A DNA stretch of 64,000 bases from Cladorhizidae sp. MBARI D1340-BT2 (taxonomy: Eukaryota; Porifera; Demospongiae; Poecilosclerida; Cladorhizidae), in assembly GCA_028752905.1 (NCBI GenBank), contig JAQNBH010000012.1, positions 24,871,816 through 24,935,815 of the forward strand, read 5' to 3'. Under the pieces are notes generated by a model. The model was given only the letters and a program-made list of their open reading frames with translations, did not search any database and was not told the origin of the DNA. The position numbers and the translations under genes are program-made. Positions 1-11,443 of the stretch are shown piece by piece (within the stretch, counting starts at the first letter, position 1; each line of letters starts with the position of its first letter).

Positions 1-1065
1 TCAATATAAGAGCTTCCATAAATGGTAGGATCAGCAAGAAAGAGAATGTTCAAGTTGGCAGTTCCGATTTTCATCATTTGTATTGAAGTGGAAGTTGTCC
101 ACCTCTGCAAGCAAAACTTATGTGTAGTCCTAGCCCTGGCATTACACTCACACAGCTCAGTCCCAACATCACACATGCACACATCCATAATCAAAATACC
201 AAACAACTCACACTCAGCTAGCCCAACCCCCAGTTCCAGCCCTAGATAACTAGACACACAAACATGCCTACACTGGACATCCCCATACTCCTAGTCTGAC
301 ACTATAATGCCACACATGTCCTTCACTCTCCGCAATAGACAGACACAAACAAGAACAGCAGCACAGAAAACAAGAACAAAATGTTATGCAGAACAGACCA
401 ATCAACACCCGTCAACACATAGCAACATAACATTCTAAACTAAGGGTCAGGACTAATTAATCTTCTTGTATCTAGTTTTAAACAAAAAGTAGATCTTATC
501 TATTTGTCTTTTCTGCTAGTCCTTCACACCCCCGGTCATCCACATCACCACATTATATCTCTGTCAATCACACCATTCACCATTACACATGGACCAATCG
601 CAGAAGTGCATGACATGCTTAACCTTATTTAATATATCTATATATATATATAGAAAAGGACTAGCCATCCCAGTACTTTTCTATATTTAATAGCTCTGCC
701 TTAACACAGCATTGAGCACTATTTGTAGCCTTCATCAGCAAACTACCTTCTAAGTATATATACCATCAGGCAAGCAGCACCTCATTCTTACTGATGAAGA
801 TACCTATGTGTCAAAGGCTTTGTAATGGGAATTTATTGATACCTGTATCAAGTTAGTGTCTGCTATGAGAAAGAAAAACAATAAGCTCCCTGGTATGGCC
901 AAGAGCTATACACTCATGCTAGAAGTAGTCTCTCCCTGAGGACCTGATGGGTCCCCAGAGAGTGAGTGCTCCATACAGTGAGTGAGAAAGAGGAAGAGTT
1001 TGGTCTTGCTATCATCAATGACAAGAGTGGCTTCATCCATCTCTTAACATCTCTTACTTCTGACA
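1..1065. repeat. Array unit 1, leader module A
   Basis: Non-coding AC-rich leader of the tandem array. The same sequence recurs at 10,262-11,443, 33,105-33,692 and 46,740-47,150, with shared landmarks such as the stretch around 540-620 and the block around 760-840. A (TA)n patch near 640-655 differs in length between copies. I recognise no gene; the short open frame at the start is not conserved as protein between copies. It lies upstream of the - strand Death-domain gene of the preceding unit and might hold that gene's 5' end, which is inference. Confidence 0.7.
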
Positions 1066-1293
1066 TTAACCCTTTCACTGGCATAGCGACTTAAGTCGCG
1101 AAAACTGATTAGTCGCGACGAAAAAATTCGTAACAAATTAACCGTTCGCGTTATATACTTCAAAAATTGCACGAATATGCCTAAAGCATGCCTCTAATAT
1201 ACCCCTGAATATCAGGAAAATACGGAATGAGGAAAGGGAAGTAAACTTGCCAGCAAACATCACTTCCGGTTAATTCCCGGTCTCGAAGAAGAA

Positions 1294-1556
1294 ATGGCGA
1301 CCCGCTTTAGTAGAGACGAAGCGTTAAGACTTCCTATTTGAGGATGACTTCGGCCTGTTCGAGATTGACGTTAGTGAAGAAGAGGAAGAAGATGCCTGTG
1401 CTTACCTGGAAAGTGGCGTAGTTGACGGTGATGCTATGGCAGCTATAACAGATGCTGTTGGCACCGACCACGAAGCAAGTTTTCAAAGTATAGGTTGCCC
1501 TACTCTGCCAAGCGAAGCTTCAGACGATAGTGATGATCATGAAGGCTTCCCCCAAG
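1294..1556 (+). pseudogene. First exon of piggyBac-like transposase
   Basis: Starts MATRFSRDEALRL, then needs one frameshift near 1,335 to continue as an acidic segment (FEDDFGLFEIDVSEEEEE). It ends in a Ser/Asp-rich stretch (SEASDDSDDHEGF) at a good splice donor, CAAG|GTAAGA. An acidic, low-complexity N-terminus is usual for piggyBac transposases. The position just inside the left end supports the call. No downstream exon is recognised, so the product would be non-functional. Confidence 0.6.
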
Positions 1557-1904
1557 GTAAGAATCGATAAGAGTTGTATAGTAAAGCCTAGTAACTAGCA
1601 TAATAATATGAACTACTTCTCCTTGGAAGGTAGTTTCACTCAAGGACCTGGAGGAGGAGGAGGAAGCAGCAGAGGAGAAGACAGGGTTGGAGGAGAGGTT
1701 ATTATTTATATACATATATTTTTTATAATGTAGCATTATGTGTTTGTCTGAGTTATGCTGAACATGCAGACCTTCACAGTGCCAAGCATTGCCCTTTTAT
1801 TTTTTATCTATATTTATTTATAATTATGTTATGCACACTTTGCACATACTTTTATTTATTTTTCAGTACTATGGACCCTAGCTCTTACTTCCTCTTTGTT
1901 ATGC

Positions 1905-2235
1905 TATTCACATCTTTGTGGTTTGTTATAAAAATGTTGTTGATAAATAGTTGTTGTTTACCAAACCTTGACTAGCTAACATTGCTGATTTCATGTGTAT
2001 GAAACCGAGCTGAAATCAACTTATAATGATATTCACATCTTTGTGGTTTGTTATAATCAACCAAAAAATTGTTGTTGACAAACAGTAGTTGTTGTTGACC
2101 AAAAATTGACCGGCTAACATTGCTGGTTTCATGTGTAATATGATATTGAGATGATATAAACCCGAAATAAACCCTTTTATTTTACTTCCTGTCTCTTATA
2201 ACAATATTCACATTTCTGTGGTTTGTTGCTAAGCA
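1905..2235. repeat. Diverged tandem repeat inside piggyBac-like element
   Basis: The motif TTCACATCTTTGTGGTTTG recurs at about 1,909, 2,032 and (diverged) 2,209. The stretches between carry related blocks (TTGTTGTTGA, GCTAACATTGCTG, TTTCATGTGTA). Non-coding. Confidence 0.65.
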
Positions 2236-2392
2236 ACTAAAATTTACCATAACGTCCCTTCATGCATCAGCTATCACCTGATATAAGGTTGTTGGGTACT
2301 TGTCTTCATGTCGTACTCTATAAATAAAAAAATGTGAAATTGTGTCAATTTTTGTAAAAAGTCCTCCGTAAATCTGCCAGTGAAAGGATTAA

Positions 2393-3290
2393 GGGGGAAA
2401 GCACATCTCCAGCATCAGCACCTACAACACTGACTTACCACATGCACACACTATACTAGTACCACCACCAAGTACAACTACACATTAGATAGCTTCATAC
2501 TCCCACAGGAAGGATACTTCATACCAGCTGGCCTCCACCACACCCACTCATAGACACACCCAACCCACCACAACAACTAATATACACACCAAACCCACCA
2601 ATCCAACTCATACACACTCCACCATAATCGCCCTGACTCATACACACCCACCATAACTATAACCAAACTCACACACACACCACCAACCCCACACCCCTCT
2701 ACCAACCAACTCAATCATATGCACACTAACCACAACACATCAACTCATTCACACACTACCCCCTTTAGTTCAACATTCTCTCCACATCAACACATTCTTC
2801 TACAATTAGTCCACCTCCACCCATCGTAACTCAACCTAAATATAGACCACATGCACAACCCAACCCAAACTCACACACAATCCTAAACCTGCAACTCATA
2901 TACACACACCGCACTATACCAATCATACCCACACCACTCCCACCACTCCAAATCAAACATTCATCACTTCACCACCCTATCCCATAAACACACCACCACC
3001 ACCATCCCAACCAAATGACACACACACACCCTCAACCACACAAACACACCACTACCCCACTTCACTTATCCCACAACCAACCCATACACACCAAGCACAC
3101 AAACACTACCTCATACACACACACCATGCCCACAATACCACCTCTTGCACACACCTCTCCCACTACCAAACTCATACACACACCACACAAATCATACCCC
3201 CTCTACCCACCAACTAAATCATGCACACACTAACCCCCACCACCATAACTCACATACACATTACTCCCATTAGTTCCAACACAAAAACAT
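2393..3290. repeat. Array unit 1, CA-rich module B
   Basis: About 850 bases dominated by C and A with scarcely any G on the + strand, built from degenerate CACACA, CCACC and AACTCATACACAC words. Related stretches occur at 16,831-17,220, 25,641-25,755 and 37,041-37,720. The open frames here (Thr/His/Pro-rich) are composition artefacts. The first 150 bases are the end of module A. Confidence 0.75.
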
Positions 3291-4030
3291 TCTTTATTTA
3301 GCACCCTCCCTCACACTTAGTGCCCAATCCTCCCTCCCTTCCCTCCCCTCCCAAAACACAGGTAGACCACTCCCACGAGGTTTCACACAACTCAGGAGAC
3401 CCAGGTGGAAGGAGTGGTACCCTTTGCTACTGTCCCCCAGCCCCATCCCAAAATGAACAGTGTTTGTATAGATACATAGTGTCGCACATGCATAGCCACA
3501 CCCACTAATATTAAACATGGCTGAAATATTATCCCAGCTTTTTGAAACTTGTGAAAGGGAAACTTATAAATCACCAAAAAATCCAGTCCTATTCCTATAC
3601 CCAGCCATGGATTTGTGAATGGGACTGCCAGGACATGTAAAAGCTGACCTGAAAAGTAGCACTAATTAAAGATTTTCTCACCCTCACTGGCTGATCACCT
3701 GAACCAAAAGCACTAACACAGTCAAAACAATATGTATTAGCAATATAGCTGGTACTTCATTCATCTTATGACTCATTTACTCCAGTGTATTAAAAAATGC
3801 TTACCTCAATCATTTATGCTAAATAAAATAAATAAAAAATCCGGTACGCTCAATTTCTTGTGCCGCATCATTTTTATGCTCTGTATTTTCTATTTCAGCA
3901 ACAGCAAGTAACTAGTAATGTTTCCATTCCGGCAGCTATGATATGAAAGCTGACTCATACCGATGACTAATCTTTATTAAAAAATTTGCCAATGATTTAA
4001 CTGAATCAATGCTTTGGCCTTCAGGGGCAT
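3291..4030. repeat. Array unit 1, module C
   Basis: Non-coding segment repeated at 17,221-19,790 (interrupted), 25,756-26,545 and 37,721-38,530. It starts at the CATTCTTTATTTAG landmark and ends just before the 21-bp minisatellite. Frames on both strands are open in part but not conserved between copies. Confidence 0.7.
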
Positions 4031-4052
4031 ATGAAGACACGGAGACATTGCA

Positions 4053-4415
4053 ACACATTTATACTCACTGGCAACACATTTATACTAACGGGCAACACAT
4101 ATATACTCAGTGGCAACACATTTATGCTCACTGGCAACACATTTATACTCACTGCAACACATCTATACTCACTGGCAAGACATTTATACTCACAGGCAAC
4201 ACATTTATACTCAGTGGCATTTATACTCACTGCAACACATTTATTCTCACTGGCAACACATTTATACTCACTGCAACACATTTATGCTCACTGGCAACAC
4301 ATTTATGCTCACTGGCAACACATTTACGCTCACTGGCAACACATTTATGCTCATTTATGCTCACTGGCATCATATTTATACTCACTGGCAACACATTTAT
4401 ACTCACAGGCAACAT
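4053..4415. repeat. 21-bp minisatellite, unit 1
   Basis: About 17-18 tandem copies of a 21-bp unit close to ACATTTATACTCACTGGCAAC, with some shortened copies. As 21 is divisible by three, several frames stay open on both strands; these are not genes. The same array occupies the same position in the other three units with different copy numbers. Confidence 0.95.
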
Positions 4416-4711
4416 GTGTCCCTTTAAATGCATGTGATTCATGATCAGTAAGCCAGTGTGATGGGCACCATGGTCTTGAGAATTGAGATTCACCAGTCGG
4501 GCAGCTCCAGGCCTGCATCAGTCTGATGCATGACTGTGCTTATTCACTCTAGCATTCAATCAAGTCAGGAATCACATGCATTTACCCAAGCCTAACAGAC
4601 AACACTTAACCTGCACAACCATCAATTAACACTCACCCTTATGTTAATGTATGAGACCTCTCACATTACCCTTATATTGGTATTAACATGATTGCATACT
4701 CATTGGTTATT

Positions 4712-5008
4712 TGTGGTGGAAGCATCCTCAAAACATACTCCACAGCAAATCTTCTACCAGGGCTACTTCAACGAGCTACACAATAGTTACTTAAATCTTT
4801 GTCCCTAGCAGTACACAATGTCACACTTTGGTTTGGCTTGATAGTTGATAGTGGGAGGCTACTATCAAGCCAAGCAAAAGTGCTACACAGTATACTGCTA
4901 GGTACAATTAAACAACAATTGTGTAGCTGGTTGAAACAGCCCAGAAGAAGCTGGTAAAAGATTTGCTGTGCATGTTTAGAGGATGCTTAGAGGATGCTTC
5001 CACCACAC
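4712..5008. mobile_element. MITE with long inverted repeats (units 1 and 3 only)
   Basis: A roughly 297-bp non-coding palindromic element. The left end TGTGGTGGAAGCAT pairs with the right end ATGCTTCCACCACA. The arms continue almost to the centre near 4,848, including CTACACAATAG and GGCTTGATAG with their complements. It sits in the 5' LTR remnant of module E. The same insertion is at 27,395-27,688 in unit 3 and is absent from units 2 and 4. Confidence 0.75.
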
Positions 5009-7870
5009 ATTGCTTTGGCAGTGAGAACAAAGACCCAGCCACACTCAAACAAGTTGGCACTATGGTTGACAAATATCGACACTTGGTCCATCTAGTACTC
5101 AGAAAATATAACAGAAGGACCCCTTACCAACAGACACATAACCATGATGTCAAGAAGCCGGGACCAGCCAAGTGTCCTAAAGAGACCTTTGCTGTCCCAC
5201 CTGCCATCACTCACATGACTACCTGGTACAGGGCAAACTGAATGGCAAGGATGCAACCATCAAGTTAGACACAGCAGCTTCACACTCTGTGGTGTCCAAG
5301 ACTGCACTTCTGGAAGGCTCTTTGGAGAGAGAGAAGCTATCCTTAGTAAGGGTGACCGGTCCACCCAAGGAATTTGTCTTAGCAAACATACACATTGACA
5401 TAGGTGGGAGACAGCAAAACTTCAAAGAGCTATGGCTGATGGCATCACTGCTAATGTTCTAATGGGTCAAGATGCTCCCTTCCTAAACTGCTTACTTGAG
5501 CTATTAGTGAAAGAGAGACTGACGATTTAAACACAAGTTATGTTGGTACAGACAAGACAAGCTGCAGAGCAAGAGCATCAACACTTGCAGGCTGATGAGG
5601 TAGGTACAGTGAACTCAGGAGAAATACTCATACTGTGGGAGGAGTTAGTTGGAAATGACAGCGATATTTTGGTTAACCTGGAGCAGAATCCCAGATAAAG
5701 CAAATGACAAAATTGAAAAGATGCCAAGGGGGGGAGAGGTGACAGTTGCATTTCCCCCCCATTTTAAACTTGTGGTTACCACTTTATAGCTCTGTAGATT
5801 CAGCAAACTTCTGGTATGGACTTCATATATAGCTCAAAAGATAGGTCTCTCTGTATGCTCTCTTTTGATACTAAAATCATTTTCATAGGTATAACTATAG
5901 CCAAGTTACTGGCCGAAAGTGGAGGGAACTTCAAAACCTGAATGCCCGCGCATAAATCTCCAGATTGCAAAGTGCTAAAGAATTGAAATTAGCACATTGG
6001 CTAGAGCTCTACTCTATTCAACAAGTGTTTTCATTAGGTGCTAAAATGTAAGTACGTGGTCAAGCGGTGAGTGGAAAAGGAGTTTTATGGATTATTAACC
6101 AAATTCATTCTCCACCCGCCGCTTGACCACGTACTTACATTTTAGCGCCTAATGAAAACACTCATTGAATAGAGTAGGGCTTCCTCTAGCCAATGGTGCT
6201 AATATCAACTCTCTAGCACTTGGCTATCTCGATATATTTATTTGCAAAATCAGTCATTCAGGTTTTTGAGGTTCCCTCCACTTGTATCTCCAGTAACTTG
6301 GCTATAGTTATACTTATGAAAAGTATCAACAGAGAGCATAAAGAGCTATCTTTTGAGCTATAATTATATCAAATCCATACCATGAAGTTTACGGAATCTA
6401 TGGAGTTATAAATTGGTAAACACAAGAAGAAAAAAGGGGGGGAAATACATGTGGGTCACTCTCCCCCCAAAAATGCTGCTGCCACACCTTTCGCTTTGTA
6501 TCTATCCCATCTGTCATTCCTGAGATGAACATATCCTCTAAATTAGATGAGAACACACACTCTCAACCAGATAAGACTGCACCCACTCTACTAGAAGAGA
6601 ATACACCTCTCAACCAGAGGATAGCGCACACTCTCAAATATATGAGAACACACCCTCTCAACCAGATGGGAACACAACCTCTAAAATAGTTGGTAAACAA
6701 CTCTGTGTTGATGAACAGGTTGCCCAGACTTTAGTGCTGGGCTACAGAACAACTGATACTTGAACAAAGAGTGAGAATCGCTGAACCAGGGGAACTCTGA
6801 TAAGTTTTGTGAGGTTGGATTGTTGTTTGATGTCGACACGACAAGTTAGACAATGAAATGCACCAACCAGTGTTGCCAGGCAACAGACAACAGCAAGCTA
6901 TAGCTCTCACACTCCACATGACCGGTCACCTCGGGTACAACAAAGCCAGACACAGACCGTTGGCCCACTTTTACTGGCCAGGCCTCAGCCTGGATGTGAA
7001 TCAAGCCTGTGAATCCCACGCTAAATGCTAGAAAGGAGGTAGATGTCCACCTACCCAGTCTCCACTAATCTCTATGTCAATTATCACAGAACTACTGAAA
7101 TGGGTAGCTTTTGATATAGTTGACCGTTTGCCTCACACTAGAGCCGGCAGCAAGATCAGTTAACATCCATGAATTTTGCCAGATGGTGATGCCACACTAC
7201 TCAGGAAAGCTGTTGCTGAAACTCTTTCTTCTGCTTTGATGGACATATACTCTCCCCCAGGAATACAGCTAATCTACTGACAGATCAGGGCATTAATTTT
7301 GTGTCATTCTTGTGACAATATCAGAAACTAGGCATTCACCACATCAAAGCAAGTCCATACCACCATCAGACGAACAGTACGTTAAAACGGTTTCATGCCA
7401 CATTGAAACAAATTATTAAGAAGGTCAGTCAACACACCACTGCTGTTCAATGTCTAACAACTATGAGGGAGAACCTGTAACAGCTGCAGCACATAGTACC
7501 AGATACATACAGAGTGCACATGAATGACAGAAAGAAAAGGAATGGAACTATTCATAAAACAACGGCAGTGGAACATGCCATTTACACCAAAGACGCCCAG
7601 CCCAACAGGATTCCACCAAGGCAAGTGCCCGAGAATTGTGAAGATGGTATTCACAAGGAAATCCAGACATTGTTCGAACATAATATTATGGAACCATCTA
7701 AGAACCTCTGGTCATTTCCAATCCTAATGGTGAGGAAGGACGAAATGGTAAGGATGTGCATTGATTAGAGCCAATTGAATGCACTGACACAAGCCAACCA
7801 ACAGCCTGACAAGACAAGTATTGTTCGCAGATCAGAAGTGACAATTTCCACACACTCTCCTGCTAACTAC
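5009..7870 (+). pseudogene. Decayed Gypsy-type gag-pol, unit 1
   Basis: Order along the strand: a Gag-end remnant (5,040-5,215); a retropepsin-like segment (about 5,235-5,460) with IKLDTAASHSVVS, where the usual DTGA reads DTAA; an integrase zinc-finger region (6,830-7,060) with HLGYNKARHR and WPGLSLDVNQ; an integrase core fragment (about 7,265-7,420) with LTDQGINFVS and LGIHHIKASPYH; the integrase tail (VHMNDRKKR); then the start of reverse transcriptase (7,560-7,770), ending near RMCID and SQLNA. RT palm and RNase H are absent. Stops and frameshifts are frequent. A 741-bp foldback interrupts it. Integrase preceding RT matches the Gmr1-like group of Gypsy elements. Confidence 0.8.
5728..6468. 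mobile_element. Foldback element, 741 bp
   Basis: Nearly the whole element is one inverted repeat: left arm 5,728-6,078, spacer about 33 bp, right arm 6,112-6,468. Clear pairs are AAGTACGTGGTCAAGCGG (6,051) with CCGCTTGACCACGTACTT (6,121), and GGGGAGAGGTGAC with GTCACTCTCCCC at the tips. There is no coding capacity. Unit 3 reads through this site near 28,410 without the element. Diverged relatives are at 46,166-46,480 and 59,035-59,480. Confidence 0.85.
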
Positions 7871-7904
7871 TCTATACTCCTTAAGGAAGGGGTGGGGGCA
7901 GAGG

Positions 7905-8130
7905 CCCATGCCTAACTGGCAACACTTAGCCTGCACAATCAACAATTTACACTCACCTACATGTTAATGTGTGAAACCTCTCACCTAACACACTAACGAC
8001 TTGTATTTGATTGGTTATTTGTAATTACCTTATTTATGTAAATGTAAATGAAATGTGTTGCCAGTGAGTGTAAATGTGTTGCCTTGTTTCTTATCCTGAT
8101 GAAGACGGAGCATTGAGGTAGAAACAGGCA
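7905..8130 (+). repeat. 3' LTR remnant of module E, unit 1
   Basis: Matches the sequence before the pol remnant (about 4,590-4,711): both carry AACACTTA-CCTGCACAA, then ATGTTAATGT and the ACCTCTCAC word. It is preceded by a G-rich run (AAGGAAGGGGTGGGGGCAG) that could be the polypurine tract. The end near 8,056-8,083 holds one reverse-complement copy of the module D minisatellite unit (GTGTTGCCAGTGAGTG). Confidence 0.5.
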
Positions 8131-8305
8131 AAAACAGGCAAAAACATAACAAAATACTCAATTAAAAATTAAATCTAATGATGAAAGTTATTCTCCTTCC
8201 ATTGATTGCTGGAAGCTACTCCCATAAAATCTCCACGAAGACGTGAGGAAGCCACAAAGTTCATAACATAGCAATCCCAATGATAAGTTTGCTTATTCTA
8301 GTTAG

Positions 8306-9877
8306 CTAAATTTGGTGAGCACAGTGAAGTTGTTCTTCAGATGCCTCTAGATTTGCTAGTCTGCACATGCGTCCCCTTAATGGCATCTTTCTTACTGCTG
8401 TAAGTAAACCAGGAGAGGCCATGACTCAAATTCTGTACTACATTGTTAACTTTACAGAGCAATGTGGAGGGGGAAGGATAGGTGAAGAGCAAGCACGAGG
8501 AAAAGGGATTGAAAAGTTATGCTAATTACAGGCCAGAACATTTCACATGTGCCAGGAGAAATGGAGCTTGTCTGAAGACTTTGGAGGACTTTTCATGAAT
8601 ACCTAAACCAGCTTTGAAGTCACATGTTCTAGCCTATATGGAGTTTTTTTCCATCGTATTAATTTATGGCGAGTATGAACCTGTGAATACACATATTTTA
8701 AGAGCTGTATCTATAATTACTTCAATACAAACTACACACCTGCAACGCATTAGAATCGTGCGAATATGGTTGAGCAGTTCCAAAAGTGTTCAGGATTGTT
8801 CTACCTTATGTAATATCTAGATATACAAGAACTATGTTTATACAGCAAAAAATACTTGTAAAAAAGAAGATAAACAAGACTGTCCCCATGCAAAGGGTGA
8901 CCACCCTTTACCACTTAAAATATACACACCTACACAACCAGCTAGACCAACCTTTGCTGCTTAAGATGGAATTAATCCTGTAAGCACATCCAAATAAATC
9001 TCTCTCCACACATAGTCGAAGAAGATTCCTGTAAGTCTTTGGATAACCAGCTTTAGATCTCCAACACTCCAGAAGAGCCCACCTGTAAATAGTGTGCATC
9101 TATAAAACCACATCCACAATTCACACATTTAGCATTGTAGTACCTTTGTAGATCAGGACTGTATGTGGTCATTATGTGCTGCACGTCCGACAAGTTCAGT
9201 CCTAGCAGATATGCCTCATGTACATACAGTCTTGCAGAAATTCGACGTAGGTCAACATCTGACATTTTATCATCTAGGTAACCACGGTTGCACTCAGGAA
9301 CTAAGGCCAGGAGTTTCTCGTAATCCTACAATAATAACTAAAATAACAACAGAAACAACTAATTTATGATGAAGATCATGGCTTCATAGAGAAATTTTAG
9401 TTGCCGGGAAGAGTGGGGATGAGAGTCGAGCCTGGAATTTTTCATAGCTATCCTTACTATACTACATGGACCCATTAGCCTGACTTTTGGTTAGACAAAG
9501 TATATTATGATAAGTCTTCGAAATAGATAGTAACACTAACCTGGCTAGTCTCAGGTGAATCATAATTGAAGGGACTTGACTGACTTTAGAAGGTTTTAGC
9601 GTAATTTTGAAATATTCAAATTGTGGGAATGTATTTGACATGTTGTCTACTTAATTGCTAAGTTCATTAACAACCATTGTCAATTACTAACATCACCTAG
9701 TTAATGTATACAATATACCTATTATGACACTATTTTCCTTGTTGTGTAGGTGGGAGGTGAGTTAATCGCTGTGATCCCCTGAGAATTCCTGATAGATTGT
9801 TTTGCTAACCTTTGCCTTGATGCTGCTTGAGAATCCAGTGATAGCAGCTGCTTCTTCATCAGTTCTTCCAGTAACAT
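8306..9877 (-). CDS. Death-domain protein gene, unit 1 copy (spliced)
   Basis: Read on the - strand as exon A 9,877-9,810 (DVTGRTDEEAAAITGF), exon B 9,325-9,144 (from DYEKLLALVPECN to SPDLQ), a 64-bp gt-ag intron, then exon C from 9,082 (WALLECWRSKAGYPKTYRNL, ending ILSSKG). Splicing B to C restores one frame and gives the helix pattern of a Death domain: LGL.LSDVQHI, W.SKAG, TYRNLL, INSIL. Exon C either runs on to a stop at 8,908 or splices at AAAG|GTTGGT to a possible last exon 8,397-8,306 (phase fits; RLANLEASEEQL, stop TAG). Death domains mediate homotypic assembly in apoptosis and innate signalling. I find no initiator ATG upstream, so the 5' end is open. Two more copies are at 30.2-32.7 and 44.4-46.0 kb. 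Compared with them, exon B here is 9 nt shorter and lacks the RWQ tryptophan. Confidence 0.65.
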
Positions 9878-10261
9878 CTGCAGCAACAACAGCTAGTCAA
9901 TGAGTGGATTATTTGTGTGAGTGCATCAATGGAAGTTTTATTACACTACTACTAAACATACCAAGCATGTGTATATCCACAAGTGAACCATAAACTCTGG
10001 TTGTCTATCACCACTTCTAACCAAACCAGCAAGAAAACCAGTGCTTAGCAACAACTAAACTCTTACTAACAAATAATGCACACACATTGCTTCTACCATG
10101 TAAATAAATGCTTTGCATTATTTATTAGACAGGAGCAGAAAGCTAAACTTCTGTTACATTAGCCACATGAAGATGCAGTAAATCTCACAAGCCAGACAAA
10201 GAAGGAGCTACTATCATGAGTCACACTAAGAATTGCTGAGCCATACCAAGAAGAGCAGGCA
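9878..10261. other. Upstream flank or intron of unit 1 Death-domain gene
   Basis: Conserved with the other two copies of module F (32,658-33,104 and 45,995-46,739) but without a frame I can join to exon A. It may contain the 5' exon(s) and promoter of the - strand gene. Confidence 0.4.
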
Positions 10262-10967
10262 GTGTTTGCTGGAAGGCATAGCAACTTTCTTTATAACAAT
10301 AAACGGTAATAAGCAAGAAAGAGAACCTTCAAGAATGCAGTTGCGATTTTCAGCCATTTTTAGAGGTTGAACACCTCTGCAAACAACACTTACGTAATAG
10401 TAAATATACCCATAAGCCCTAGTCCTTGTAGTAGACTACCCCAGCATCATCTCCAACATTAGACCCACCATACCTCTAGTCATAGCCCTGGCCTTAGACT
10501 GTAGTTCTATACCAGTCCTGTCAGACATTCCTATATATCCATAACTCAAATCCCAAACAACTCACACCCAGCTAGCCCAACCCCCAGATCCAGCACTAGA
10601 TAACTATACACACAAACATCCCTACACTGGACATCCCCATACTCCTAGGCTGACACTATAATGCCACGCATGTCCTTCAACAATAGACAGAGCCAAACCA
10701 GAACAGCAGCACAGAAAACAAGGTTGAGCAGAACAGAGCACACACACCATATAATTATAGCAATACAACAGTCAAAATTAAGTGTCAGGACCGCTTTTAT
10801 CCAGTTTTACACAAAAAGTCGATTTTTCGCTAGGCTTACCTCGTTTTTGCTGTCTCTGCTAGTCCTATTACACCCCCGGTCTTCCACATCACCACATTAT
10901 ATCTCTGTCAATCACACCATTCACCATTACACATGGACCAATCGCAGAAATGCATGACATGCTTAAC

Positions 10968-11016
<49 letters not shown>

Positions 11017-11443
11017 CATCAGGCAAATAGCACTTCATTCTTACTGATGAAGATACCTATGTGTCAAAGGCTTTGTAATGAGAATTTAATCATCTATGTA
11101 TCAAATTAATGCCTGCTATTATTAGGAGAAAGAAATCCAATTAAACTGTCTTTTATGGCCAAGAGCCACACTTCAGCTAGAAGCCGGCTGCTAGAAGCAA
11201 TCTATTCCTGAGGAACTGATGGGTCCCCAGAGAGTGGGTGGTCCATACGGTGAGTCAGAAAGAGAGGAAGAGGTTGGTCTTACTATCATAAATTAGAGGA
11301 TTCACTCCACCCATCTCTTAACATCTCATACTTCATCCCTGACATGGAGGGAAGAAGAACATCTCCAGCATCACTACCAACAACACTGACTTACCATATG
11401 CACACACTATAATTGTACCACCACCAAGTACAACTACACATTA
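10262..11443. repeat. Array unit 2, module A
   Basis: Second copy of the leader module, matching 1-1,065 and 2,393-2,490 but without the piggyBac-like insertion. It contains a (TA)n run of about 40 bases at 10,971-11,011. A hAT element interrupts it at 11,444 and the module resumes at 14,196. Confidence 0.7.

Larger units (their letters stand above)
1070..2388 (+). mobile_element. piggyBac-like element, internally deleted
   Basis: A 1,319-bp insertion flanked by TTAA on both sides (1066-1069 and 2389-2392). The ends are imperfect inverted repeats: CCCTTTCACTGGCA on the left and the complement of TCCTTTCACTGGCA on the right. TTAA target choice and CCY termini are typical of piggyBac. The sister copy of module A near 11,340 reads across the site without the insertion. 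A GCGACTTAAGTCGC palindrome lies just inside the left end. Only the first transposase exon is recognisable; the DDD catalytic region is gone. Confidence 0.85.

Noticed and set aside
3015..3233. Thr/His/Pro-rich frame in module B, also at 16,951 and 37,448
   Set aside because: A product of the CA-rich composition; no conserved domain, and other frames are equally open.
3294..3577. Frames on both strands of module C (also near 17,233, 25,774 and 37,724)
   Set aside because: Not conserved as protein between units; stops and indels differ.
4053..4415. Possible CRISPR array (short regular repeats)
   Set aside because: Units are contiguous with no unique spacers, and the genome is eukaryotic.
4009..4493. 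Overlapping open frames on both strands
   Set aside because: A 21-bp tandem repeat keeps all frames open; the peptides repeat every seven residues. The same applies at 19,721-20,180, 26,459-27,095 and 38,484-38,744.
9801..9877. Alternative frame MLLEELMKKQLLS in exon A of the Death gene
   Set aside because: Starts with ATG right at the acceptor, but its phase does not join to exon B. The DVTG frame does in all three copies.
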